Below are positions 10,860 through 21,104 of a DNA stretch of 64,000 bases, one piece after another. The position numbers and the translations under genes were made by a program. The notes below the pieces were generated by a model, which ran no database searches, was not told the origin of the DNA, and saw nothing but the letters and a program-made list of their open reading frames with translations. Within the stretch, counting starts at the first letter, position 1, and each line of letters begins with the position of its first letter. The DNA is from Wurfbainia villosa (lineage: Eukaryota; Streptophyta; Magnoliopsida; Zingiberales; Zingiberaceae). Where the stretch lies: assembly GCA_025175895.1 (NCBI GenBank), contig CM045998.1, forward strand, positions 18,089,153-18,153,152, read 5' to 3'.

Positions 10860-13800
10860 GATCAATGGATGTTGACGTGGTTGCTCGACACATGGCCGGG
10901 ATCAACTCAAATTCACAAAGCTTGATTCAAGCGACAAGGATCGGTAGCCTTTGGGAATAGCAACAAGCTCAAAATCATCGGATCGGTGATATCGAGCTTA
11001 ACTCGAATTTTGTTATTAAAAATGTATTACTTGTAGAGAATTTTGAATATAACACCTTAGCGTAAAGCCAATTGTGTGACAATAACTATAAGGTCGTATT
11101 TTTAGAAAATGAATGTGTAATTAAAACAAATGAAACTAAAACAATACTCAAAGGAACTAGGACAAATAACATTTATACAATGAACTTAATCAAATCCTCA
11201 CCAAATGTCTTATGACACAGAAGAGGAATCATGGTTGTGGCAAACGACTCGGTCACTTTCGCACCCAAGACTCGTCCACAAGATGAGTCGAGTGGCTTAG
11301 TCGAGGTTTTACCCAACCTCAACAACTTGGTTAATAAAATCATGTAATGCTTGTCAACAAGGAAAACAACCTAGGACACAACACAAGTTAACTAACCAAG
11401 CAGACCTCAAGTGTACTTGAGCTCATTCATATGGATCTATTCGATTCACATGGAGCCAAGTCACTCAATAAAAGTCAATATTGCTTAGTCATAATTGACG
11501 ACTACTCCAGGTTTACCTGGGTTAGGTTCATCAAACATAAAAATGATACCCTAGATCAATTAATCAATCTATTCAAATTAATCGAGAATCAAAAAGACCT
11601 TAAGGTTAAAAGACTTAGAAGCGATCATGGTGGTGAATTCGAAAATCAAAGGTTCACCGACCACGTAACCTAAACGGATACCACCATGAATTCTCTTGCC
11701 CTAGGACCCCTCAACAAAATGGCCTAGTGGAGCGGAAAAACCGAACTCTACAAGAAGCCGCTAGGACCATGTTAAACGAATATAACCTACCTGATAGGTT
11801 TTGGGCAGAAGCCGTTAGCACGGCTTGCTATGTCCAGAATAGGATCCTTATGGTAAAGAGGCACCTTAAGACCTCGTATGAGATTTATCACGATAAAATA
11901 CCTAACATCAAGTACTTTAGGGTATTTGGGTGTAAGGTACATATTCTAAACACTAAGGATTACCTAGGGAAATTTACATCCAAAACCACGACCGGAATAT
12001 TTCTAGGATACTCGACTACAAGCCGAGCTTATAGAGTATATAACCACGACACCCTTAGAGTCAAGGAGACTATCAATGTAGTATTTGATGAAGGACACGA
12101 ACCTACAAAACCCCCGACAACCCCAATTAGCGAGCCTACTCATACTAGACCTAACTCTGACCCTGAGATCGAGTCTAATCCACATCAACCAACTTCTCTT
12201 GTCGACCAAGTGACAAGTGATCCGAGTCAAACTAGTGTTCAACCAAGTCACCCCATTGATCAAGCATTAGGTGACACAAACCCAACCCAATCTAGGATTC
12301 AGACTAACCACCCTATCGATCAAGTGATAGGAGATCCTAATCTAGGAGTTCGAACTAGAGCATCCTATAGGAACCTTAGTCAAATTTCCTTAATTTCAAA
12401 GATAGAACCCAAATCAATTGAACAAGCCCTTCTTGATCCCGATTGGATTATTGCAATGCAAGAAGAGCTAGCTCAATTTACTAGGAATGAAGTGTGGGAA
12501 TTAGTACCACCACCTAAAGACAAAACGACAATTGGAACAAGGTGGGTGTTTAGAAATAAGCTTTATGATATGATAAATGAAGAAGAAACAAGGCCAGGTT
12601 AGTCGCCAAAGGGTTTAGCCAAGTCAAGGCTTAGATTACGACTAAACCTATGCCCCAAAGAGCTAGACTCAATCCATTCAATGTTGCTAGCTTATGCCGC
12701 ACATCGAGGATTTAAGCTATTTCAAATGGATGTTAAGTCGGCATTCCTAAATGGATACATTAAAGAAGAAGTTTATGTTAGCCAACCCCGATTCAAAATC
12801 TAGATAAACCCGACCATGTTCTAAAACTTAAGAAAGCTCTCTATGGACTTAAACAAGCTCCTCGAGCTTGGTACGAGAGACTTTCAATCCATCTCAAGTC
12901 AAAAGGGTTTAACCAAGGCTTAGTTGACCCAACTCTCTTCGTAAAAACCTTAGGTAAAGAAATATTCATAGCTCAAATTTACGTAGACGATATAATTTTT
13001 GGAACCTCTAACTCAGCCTTACTAAACGAAGTTCTGCTTTCACTCATGGAAAGTGAGTTTGAAATGAACTTAGTAGGCGAAGTTAAGTTTCTTTTAGGTC
13101 TACAAATTAAACAAACTAAGGATGGTATATACCTATATCAACAAAAATACACTAAGGAGTTAATTAAAAGATTTGGAATGCAAGACGCTAAGATAATAAA
13201 CACCCCAATGGCGATTAATGTTAACATAGGAGAAGACCTAGAAAGTAAGTCCATTGACTTAAAGTATTATAGGAGCGCGATAGGAAGTCTCCTATACTTA
13301 ACTGCGAGTCGACCCGACATCCTATTCGCAGTAAGTATGTGCGCCAGGTTTCAAACCTGTACTAAGGAGTCTCACCTAACCCTAGTTAAGCGTATCCTTA
13401 GATATCTTAAGGGTACACTTAACGTTGGTATTTGGTACCCTAGATCTACGGAGTTCGAACTAATCGGCTACTCCGATTCGGATTATGCCGGTAGTAAACT
13501 CGATAGAAAGAGCACGAGTGGTTGCTTGTCAACTACTCCTACCAAGTCTAGTGAGTTGGTGCAGAGGAAGCAACATTGTGTTGCCTTATCTACCACCGTT
13601 TAATACGCTATGATGGGTGAGTGTGTAACTCACCTTCTTCGATGAAGCACACTCTCCGAGACTTTAGGTTGGACTTCACCAAAACTAAAATTTTTGTAGA
13701 CAACATAAGTTCGATAAATCTAACTAAGAACCCTATATGCCATTCAAGAACAAAGCATATAGAGGTAAAACACCATTTCATTCGAGAACATGTAGCCAAC

Positions 13801-13881
13801 GGCTCCATACAACTCGAATATGTTGACTCGAAGTCTAACCTAGCGTATATATTTACTAAACCACTACCCGGTTTAATTTAG
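10860..13881 (+). pseudogene. pol: B pol pseudogene: protease, integrase, RT and RNase H
   Basis: The protease trace near 10868-10905 keeps ARHMAGI-like residues, but the DSG frame is shifted. The pre-integrase trace is at about 11220-11260 (EEESWLW). Integrase core: 11431-11673 ([22 protein letters not shown]), then a frameshift, then 11727-12602 ([15 protein letters not shown] and the proline-rich linker). RT: about 12420-13045, with [18 protein letters not shown] and YVDD near 12980-12992. RNase H: 13046-13603 and 13621-13881, with DSDYAGSKLDRKSTSG and DNISSINLTKNP. At least five frame breaks. The order is copia. Confidence 0.9.
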
Positions 13882-14782
13882 TCTCTTGAGACGAAAATTA
13901 GGCATGTGCGTAATAGAATAGGTTTTGCAAATTATATTACTACTATTTCTTACTTTTTCATGAAACTAGCATAGGTCATACCTTAGATATCATGCACCTA
14001 TAGATTTAAGGAGCCAATACATCTCACAACACATAGGACTAATGTGTTTGTGTACTTAGCCACGTAGATGGGCGTGAGATGTTAGGACCTTACTCCTGGT
14101 TCCAGATGTAGAGCTAGTGCATCGCTCTGAACCATGGAGTATAATCATACATACAAACTCACCAGATGGTTGATCCTTCATATCAATCAAGCCAAATATG
14201 AGTCTAACATTTCATAGCTTATTTTCAATATACTATTTTTTAATAAAAAATGTGGAACATGCTTGGACTTTAAATTTAGCAATTATTTTGATTTCCACAC
14301 ACCCTTACTCTTTTCGATATACGGCAAAAGGGGGAGAAAAGGCCAAAGTTAAGGGTCAAATTTTTTCAAATTTTTGATAACTTAACTCTTACTTCATGTT
14401 TAAACCAAAAGTTAACTTTAGGTTTTGAGAACTTATTTAACTTTTAAAAAGGCCAAGTTAAGAGAATTCTTAACTTATTTATGTCGTTAGTGTTTTACTT
14501 AAGGGGAGAAAGGGCTTAACTAAAACATTTTACTAAAGCTAATTTTAAAACGCTTTACTAAAGCTAATTTTAAGTAATGTTAATTACTTAAAGCAACCCT
14601 CAAGGGGAGGATTAAGGTCTTTCTTCAAAGACTCACCTCGGTCAAGGAGGTTTCCTCAAGGGGGAGTACTTGAAGAAAATCCTTACTACTCCAACTTAAT
14701 CTTCATTTTTTCTCTCATGCACATTATTATTCTTCATGCTTAACTTTGTATGTGGGTTTGCCATAAATCAAAAGGGGGAGAT
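13882..14782 (+). other. B 3' noncoding region with repeated polypurine tracts
   Basis: No coding frame. Purine runs AAAAGGGGGAGAAAAGG (14325-14341), AAGGGGAGAAAGGG (about 14500), CAAGGGGAGG (14602), CAAGGGGGAG (14657) and the LTR-adjacent AAAGGGGGAGAT (14771-14782). The stem-loop at 14020-14081 precedes them. Confidence 0.8.
14020..14081 (+). other. B 3' copy of the conserved stem-loop
   Basis: CATCTCAC (14020-14027) and GTGAGATG (14074-14081), perfect arms, 46-nt loop, extended by flanking A/T to 9 bp. The loop contains an inner pair ACACAT/ATGTGT. Downstream motif GTGAGATGTTAGG. Confidence 0.75.
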
Positions 14783-15858
14783 TGTTGGTGCAAGGCACCT
14801 AAGTCGAACCTATGTTTTGATTATAGCAAACGATACAAAGTTGTTTATATTGTTATCTCACGAGCTAAATCAAGTGTGCGTAAAAGTCTCAATGCCGAGT
14901 CAAGGCTAGCGACACCTGGAGGAAGCTGCGGTGGTCGGGCGACACTCGAGTGACTTCGGAGGGAGTCGAAGGAATCGAGTGGAAGGCCGAAAGCAAAAGT
15001 GACACAGTAAGTATCGAGGTAAGCTCGTGTGTCAAGCGTAAGTGAGGTCGTGGTCCTTGTACGACGACGCCTTAGGCGACGATCCAACCCAAGACTTCCC
15101 ATGGAAGGTCTATGTTGAGATCGGCAAGTGGCCGTCGAATTCACTTGTATTTTGAGCTAAACTCCTTTTTAGTCAAAAATCGTGGCTGCCGATTCAACCG
15201 CCAGTTCAACCGGCGATTCAGCTCAACCGGCCAGATTCAGCCGTGGCGATTCAACCGGCCAACCGGTGGTCAAAAATCAGCCTCGAGGAGTCAAGCTTTA
15301 TCACCATTTTTCAAGGAGTTTTGTGCCCATTTGTGATTGGTTGAAGACCCATTCGTTGAGGGGCTTAAAGGCTATAAAGGAGGGCCAAACCTAGGGTTTT
15401 TCATCAATTCAAAAGCTTCCAAGTGCTTCCGATCGCTCCGACTCTCCGACATCCCTACGTTACGCTGAGGCGACAACTAAAGCTTCAACCTCCAATCCTT
15501 GAAGTCGTCGGTATAATCTTTAATTTTGTATAAGTTGTCTTTATTTTCAAGCTTTAAATCATATCAAGGAGAGGGGGAGTGTCCCTCTACCTTGAATCTT
15601 TTTTGAGTTTTTGTATTCGCTTAACTCCTATCTCTATCGAGAAGGAGTTCGTTTAATATTTGCCCTCCGTGCGTGGTCAAGGACCATTAGGGCCTTGGAG
15701 TAGTAGCCGTAGGCTACGAACCAAGTAAAAACCCCTCGTGTTTTTATTTATTTATTGCTATCTTTCCGCTGCGTTTACTCGTGCCAATTCGAACGATTAC
15801 GAAAAGTTTTTTCTTATCGCTATTCACCCCCCCCTCTAGCGCTCAAATCGATCCAACA
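14783..15858 (+). repeat. B 3' LTR
   Basis: 1076 bp, preceded by the polypurine tract and followed by the TSD ttctc at 15859-15863. The Pro/Gly-like CAACCGG repeat cluster (15190-15265) differs most from the 5' LTR. Confidence 0.93.
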
Positions 15859-15863
15859 TTCTC

Positions 15864-16021
15864 TTGCCAAGATCATACTTGGACTTTCCTTCACCAAGTC
15901 TTCATACTTGAATTTCTCTGTCACTTAACACATTCTCAATTAAATCACAATTAATGCCTAACTACAAATGATTATCCAAACATCAAAAGACATAAATGGT
16001 TGGGGCATTATTGTACCAACA
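15864..16021 (-). repeat. A 5' LTR, second segment
   Basis: The 158 bp that complete A's right LTR after the B insertion; identical in layout to 216-384 of the left LTR and ending GTACCAACA. The following base starts C's gag. Confidence 0.9.
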
Positions 16022-17002
16022 AGATCAACCGAATAGAAGAATACACAAGAGCTAAGGAGATGTAAGAAAAATTGGTAGAGCTTCATGAAGGCACCTCCGA
16101 AGCCAAGTTAGCAAGAAGGAATCTCCTCCACTCTCAATTAAACAACATCAATCTTGACAAAGGGGAGAAGGTATTATCTTTACATTCTCATTTTAAAGAA
16201 ATAATTAATGGCCTATCAAGTGTAGGAGAAAAGCTCTCCAACTAGGACATGATCATGAAGGCTATAGATGCATTCCCTAGACCATCCAAATGGAGTTCCA
16301 TGGTGGACTCATTCTACATCTCAAAGAATCTAGAGGTAAGAACTCTAGAAGAATTTTTCTCTACTATGGAATTGCATGAAAATAGGCTTGAAGAGATAGT
16401 AGAAGTACCAAGGAGTCAACCAAAGGGAGTAGCGCTTATGGTCGACAAAGGAATGAAGAAGAAGGAGACTCCACCATCCTCATCGAAAGATGAATCATCC
16501 TCTTCAATGGATAGCAATGAGGAGGCCTACATGGTAAGAAAGGTGAGACATGCTCTTAAGACTTTTAAATTTAACAAGTCTCATGATAGGAGAAGGCCAA
16601 GAAGAAAGGTTATTTGCTATAATTGTCAAGGAGAGGGACACATGAGAGATGAATGCCCTCTCTTGAACAAGAGCAAGGATGTAAGGAAGAAGAATGACAA
16701 GAAGAAGGAAGGGAAGAAGAAGGAAGAGAAGAAATTGAAAGATAAAGGAAAGGGCAAAATGCAAAACTTGAAGGCCACATGGGACGATCCATCCTCATCG
16801 GAGGAAGAAGAAGCATTCACAAGCCTTGCACTTATGGCGATAGAAGATTTGGCCTCCACCTCATTCGAGCAAGAAGGAAGCACAAGTGAGGAGGAGAGCT
16901 CAAATATAGGGGGAGCATCCTCATCGGAATCGCAAGAAGGAGATTGGGTAAGTGAGGTAACAAATCTCCCTCCTAAAAAGGTTGTTCCAATGATTTCAAG
17001 TT
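16022..17002 (+). pseudogene. gag: C gag pseudogene, N-terminal segment
   Basis: Matches the G Gag from its INRIGECLSAKEMWEKL region onward; the true start is outside the window. Stops lie near 16061 (WEKL in G) and 16243 (NRDM in G). The frame 16249-17002 carries the capsid end (MIMKAIDAFPRPSKWSSMVDS), an acidic Ser-rich stretch, an intact CCHC knuckle (CYNCQGEGHMRDEC, about 16616-16657), a Lys/Glu-rich tract and the VVPMISSL segment where D is inserted. Nonfunctional. Confidence 0.9.
16998..17002. other. Left TSD of element D (aagtt)
   Basis: Repeated at 44782-44786, where C's gag reading resumes. Confidence 0.95.
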
Positions 17003-19209
17003 TGTTAGTAATATATGAGAGATGTCCTAAGGCAATCGTCTTATGTATGAACCATTTATATGATAAATGAAGATTCACTATTTAAGTATACATGTTTTCA
17101 TGTATTTGATTAGATCTTAAACTCATTTATTGAATGTCCATGATACGATTCATAGCATGAGAGAATTTGTGATTGGATCACAACTAGTGAGTATCTCTAA
17201 ATGTGTAATTGTGATGTATCGGAATTATCCCTAGTCGATGAATTGATGGATTTGGACACCATCAATTCTATCGAGACTAGCACGAGGTATACTCCTTGGT
17301 GTATCCAAGCAACTGATTCTCATTGGCTAGAGACATTGTGATGTCCGGAGTTAATCGTGGATTCTAGTTATGGTAACTAGTTCATTAGAGTGACCAGCCG
17401 TAAGACTTCATATGGTTCTCTGCATATATAGATATGTCAATGAATTTCTTACTGCAGCTTAAGTGCGATGTTCCTTTGACTTGCGGTATTCAAGTCATCT
17501 TGATCATGAAGACTTATGCTTTGACATCTTAAGCAAGCATCTCTGAGGAGATGTGGACCTGGGATGATTGGGTATAAGTCGAAGTGATCGAAGGTGTTTG
17601 AATAGCCTATAAAGGATTCACCATTCCTTGCGAGGAGATGTATTCCCGTGGTCTCTCGTCGAATTGTTACTAAAGTCTTTGGCCAAAGCATTACATGTTT
17701 AGAGTAAGGTACTCTTGGATACATGTGCAGTAACTAGAATCCGTAGGACAAGGAAATGATACTTGGGCTAGGTGTGACATAGTCAACCTAGTGGGGACTG
17801 ACACTATAGACCATGTCCTGAACCAAGTGGGTATAAGATGAGTGAAAGGAATGAGACACGATTCATTGTAGCTGCTGAAGGGTTTTAGAAATAGTTCTGG
17901 ATCAACCGTTGATCTTTTCGGTTAATTGGGGATCATGATGTACTACTAGGTGCCACTCATGATCATTCTATAATTAATGGTTAATTATAGACGACCAACA
18001 TAAACTGAGAACCTATTTGGTCACACGCACAACGAGCGTAATCCGAAGGATTTAAAACGAGCTTGAGAATGAAATTCTCAGACCGAGAGAAACTAGATTT
18101 GGTTGGACCAAACAAGGATCGAGCATGAAATTGTTTCAGTCGCAATGGAAACGTGGATGGGTCGTGTCTTATGAAGACATGATGGATGAACCAAATTGGT
18201 TTGGTTCTAATCCAATGGTGGAGAATAAACCAAAGGGGTTTGGTTTGTTTTAAACGAATGAACCAAAGTTGGTTCGGTTTGTTTTAACTTAAAATAGACC
18301 AAATCAGTTTGGTTTATTTTAACTTAAATTAATGGAGCGGGTTAACGGATTTTGGTTATGAACCAATAACCATTAGGAGAATTTGTTCTCTATAAAATAG
18401 GGCTCAAGGGTTTAATGAGAGCCCTAACCCCTAAAGTTGCCGCCCCTCTCCCTCCTCTCCTCTCCTCTTGTGGTCGGCGCCCAAACCCAAGCCTCCGCCC
18501 AACCCCTTGTGCCACCGTCCAAGTTGTTGCCGGCATCCAAGCTTCAGCCGGCGACCCTCCGGTGATCTTCCCTGGCCCCGGCGACAAGGTGAGCATCTAG
18601 CTTCCTTATTTGGTCGGCGCTAATCCTCCACCAAAGCTGTCCAGTTTTCTGGATAGCTTGTTTCCTTCTTGTCGGAGCATCATTTGGACGACGTTTGGAG
18701 CTCCGACAGCAGTTTCCTTGCTAGAAATTCGATCTCCGGTAACTCTCATAGGTGGAGGATGAAGGATTCGTCAAACGGTGGGCGAATACCTCTCCGGAGA
18801 AATGAGTTTTTGAGGACTCGTTTTGAATCCGAATTTTGATTCGGATTGTGATCTTCTCTCGATCACATCGTCTTCGACACAAGGATAATGACTCGTACGA
18901 AGACGAGGCTCGTGACTTTGTGAATTCATCCCGAAGATACTCGGCGTGGATACGGATAGAGGCGATTCTAGTGAGGGTCACTCCGGTTGATGTCTTTCCC
19001 GCTACACGTGATACGTCAGGTATACGTAGAATAAATTTCCTTTTATTGCAAAATTTGAAACTACGGTTATGTCTACACATGTTGTACTATGCATGCGTGT
19101 GGTGTGTGTGTTGTAATAAATTAGATTTATTATTTTTATTTCTTTCGTTGTGCATATGTTTACGAAACATGTTCGAACACACACTCGCCGCGGTGTCGGA
19201 AACCCAACA
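17003..19209 (+). repeat. D 5' LTR
   Basis: 2207 bp, TGTTAG...CCCAACA. TATA box TATAAAATAG at 18391-18400, then a GC-rich segment (18420-18600) and an AT-rich end. Against the 3' LTR there are scattered substitutions and a short deletion of the stretch found here at about 17137-17160, so this is an older insertion. Confidence 0.95.
18391..18400 (+). promoter_or_regulatory. D LTR TATA box
   Basis: TATAAAATAG, conserved exactly in the 3' LTR at 43951-43960; transcription probably starts about 25-35 bases downstream. Confidence 0.7.
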
Positions 19210-19210
19210 G

Positions 19211-19226
19211 TGGTATCAGAGCCCAG
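19211..19226 (+). other. D primer-binding site
   Basis: TGGTATCAGAGCCCAG one base after the LTR end; initiator-Met tRNA type. Confidence 0.95.
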
Positions 19227-19273
19227 GTTGTGTTTCGACATAATCGTAAAATTATTTTGTGATAGTCGTAATT

Positions 19274-19398
19274 GTATTTATGGAAATTTTCTACTTTTGG
19301 AAAGTTAGAAGTATTTATGGAAATTTTTAATTTTGGAAAGTCTAGAAGTATTTATGGAAATCTTCTACTTTTGGAAAGTTAGAAGTATTTATGGAAAT
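19274..19398 (+). repeat. 37-bp tandem repeat in the D leader
   Basis: Units starting GTATTTATGG at 19274, 19311, 19348 and 19385, with the shared body CTACTTTTGGAAAGTTAGAA; about 3.3 copies. Confidence 0.9.
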
Positions 19399-19903
19399 TA
19401 ACATTTTCCATAAATAAAATATTTGATTAGATTTGGAAATTTGTTTCATAATTTAATCATGATTTGATTTGGAAAATCAAATCTTAAATATATTTTATTT
19501 CCATAAATAGTTTTGACAATTTAGGAAATTTGTTTCCTAAATTAAATTTGACTTTCCTTAATCAACACTTTCCACAAATAAAATATGTTATTAGATTTGG
19601 AAATTTATTTCCTAATTTAATCATGATTTGATTTGAAGAATCAAATCTCAAACATATTTTATTTTCATAAATAGTTATGACATATAAGGAAATTATATAT
19701 ATGCCATAATTATATGTCATGTAATTGCATTAGATGCATATCATTATGTCATGCATGTCGTGACATGTAGATGTATGTCATGTATGTCATGCTATGTAGA
19801 TAATAGTTATTTGCATGCAAAGAGGATGAGACATAAAAACCCTTACTCAATATTAAAGCCTACACCTTCCATTAATATGGTTAGAACCAGAGTTCTGTTT
19901 CTT

Positions 19904-19941
19904 GTTTGGGTTGTTGGACTCTCTCCAAGCCCGGCTCAAAC
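19904..19941 (+). other. D leader hairpin 1
   Basis: Head TTGGA-CTCTC-TCCAA at 19914-19928. Lower stem GTTTGGG (19904-19910) with CTCAAAC (19935-19941): seven pairs including one G-T wobble. Confidence 0.7.
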
Positions 19942-20003
19942 CTGAACATGTTCAAATCATGGAATAGTTTAATACTAATATGGTAAGAGTCAGAGGTCAA
20001 TCG

Positions 20004-20041
20004 TTAGCTTTGATTGTTGGACTCTCTCCAAGCTGGGCTAA
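20004..20041 (+). other. D leader hairpin 2
   Basis: The same head at 20017-20031. Lower stem TTAGC (20004-20008) with GCTAA (20037-20041). Confidence 0.65.
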
Positions 20042-20107
20042 TTGGTTGAATGCACTCTAACCATATTAAAACTATTTCTCGATTAATGGGTTGGCTTTAA
20101 CCTGGAG

Positions 20108-20140
20108 CATCGGCTTGTTGGACTCTCTCCAAGGTCGATG
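20108..20140 (+). other. D leader hairpin 3
   Basis: The same head at 20118-20132. Lower stem CATCGGC (20108-20114) with GTCGATG (20134-20140): seven pairs with one G-T. Confidence 0.7.
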
Positions 20141-20293
20141 TGAAGGGAGGTGAAGTTGGGTGTTATGCATATAATACATACTTGTTAATGAGTTAACAAC
20201 CCGATGTATGTATGAACATTCAATTAGTTGATAGAACATTGTGATAGTTGCATATATGTGATATGCAATCGGTATATTTAATACCTACCATCG

Positions 20294-20340
20294 TAGCTAT
20301 GAATGGTTTGTTGGACTCTCTCCAAGGTTGTTCATATCTA
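20294..20340 (+). other. D leader hairpin 4
   Basis: The same head at 20311-20325. Lower stem TAGCTATGAA (20294-20303) with TTCATATCTA (20331-20340): nine of ten positions pair. Confidence 0.7.
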
Positions 20341-20498
20341 TGATGGATATCAGCCCATTCGGAGATGGACCTATGATCTCCCAAAGTGATTTTGGGGTTT
20401 TTGAATTCGAAAAATGAATGAGATTTTGTAAATGTATGTGGATGCATTTTAAATCATCTTTCTCATATATGCTCGATTTGTATTTCTAGGTTAATCGC

Positions 20499-21104
20499 AT
20501 GATCATGATGTCTTTGAATTTGCATTCCATTTTGGATTCAAATAAATTGACTGGGCTGAACTTCTTGGACTGGCTTAGAAACTTGAGAATTGTTCTCAAG
20601 GTTGAAAAGCTTGCGAATGTCCTCGAAGCGCCTCTTCCCGCTCATCCTAGTGACAATGCAACTCCAGACCAATTATTGGCCTATCAGAAACTTGTGATTG
20701 ATTCTGAAATGGCGAGTTGCATCATGCTAGCCGCGATGATACCTGAGCTGCGGAAGCAGCATGAGCATATGGATGCTCATACCATAATATTTCATCTTTA
20801 TGAGTTGGTTGATGAGCATGTGAGATTCGTAAGGTTCGAAGTCTCTAAGCTCCTCTTCACCTCTGAGATGCAAGAAAGTTCATTTGTGGTACTGCTCAAC
20901 ATGCTGAAGACTGTGGAGCCTTCTAAGAAGCATGAGCAGGGGACGGTGCTGTTAGTTGATTCCTTGAAGAAAGGTTCTAAGAGGGAGTCAAAGGAACAGT
21001 ATAAGGGGAAGAAAAGGGATAAAAAGGCAGAACCAGCTCAAAAGGGCACTTGCCATCATTATGTCAAGGAAGACCATTAGCGAAGAAATTGCAAGATTTA
21101 TCTT
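20499..21104 (+). pseudogene. gag: D gag pseudogene (Angela type)
   Basis: Frame 20499-21080; three ATGs lie in the first ten bases, and the third (20508, MSLNLHSILDSNKLTG) looks like the family start. Capsid-type N-terminus (NFLDWLRNLRIVLKVEKLANVL), a central region, then a basic Lys-rich segment (KGKKRDKKAEPAQKG). The nucleocapsid knuckle begins CHHYVKEDH, with Tyr where the second Cys should be, and a stop follows at about 21078. The knuckle is therefore destroyed. Short relative to family Gag. Confidence 0.88.

Larger units (their letters stand above)
7334..15858 (+). mobile_element. Element B: Sirevirus-like Ty1/copia element with full LTR pair, coding region degraded
   Basis: LTRs at 7334-8369 and 14783-15858 begin TGTTGGTGCA and end GATCCAACA, flanked by the perfect TSD ttctc. 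Order: primer-binding site, gag remnant, an unusual about 700-bp spacer with two tandem arrays and a stem-loop, pol remnants (protease, integrase, RT, RNase H), a noncoding tail with repeated polypurine tracts, then the 3' LTR. The LTRs differ by many small indels. Many frames are broken by single-base indels, so it cannot encode its own proteins. Confidence 0.95.
1..16021 (-). mobile_element. Element A: Sirevirus-type Ty1/copia retrotransposon, minus strand, interrupted by element B
   Basis: Minus-strand LTR retrotransposon cut by the window start. On the minus strand it runs LTR (6259-7333 plus 15864-16021), primer-binding site, gag, pol in the copia order protease-integrase-RT-RNase H, polypurine tract, then the other LTR (1-384). 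LTR termini are TGTTGG...CTAACA in the element's sense. Element B lies inside its right LTR. The right flank (16022 on) is the gag of element C, so A inserted into C; the likely TSD is agatc at 16022-16026, with the partner copy outside the window. Stops and frameshifts in gag and pol make it inactive. Confidence 0.93.
19872..20069 (+). other. Long-range 14-bp inverted repeat enclosing leader hairpins 1 and 2
   Basis: TTAATATGGTTAGA at 19872-19885 is the exact reverse complement of TCTAACCATATTAA at 20056-20069. It would close a multibranch domain containing hairpins 1 and 2. Confidence 0.7.
19210..20498 (+). other. D 5' leader (untranslated), structured
   Basis: 1.29 kb between primer site and gag, without a credible coding frame. 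Contains a 37-bp tandem repeat (19274-19398), an AT-rich block, ATGTCATG-type simple repeats (19745-19800), and from 19872 to 20340 a domain of four hairpins with an invariant head. In retroelements this interval normally holds packaging and dimerisation signals. Confidence 0.8.

Noticed and set aside
18390..18600. Short Pro-rich frame in the D LTR
   Set aside because: GC-rich LTR leader downstream of the TATA box; the paired LTR copy differs in frame and has no support as a gene.
19745..19800. ATGTCATG-rich stretch as a regulatory array
   Set aside because: Simple low-complexity repeats, also common in the F, E and H tails; no further structure seen.
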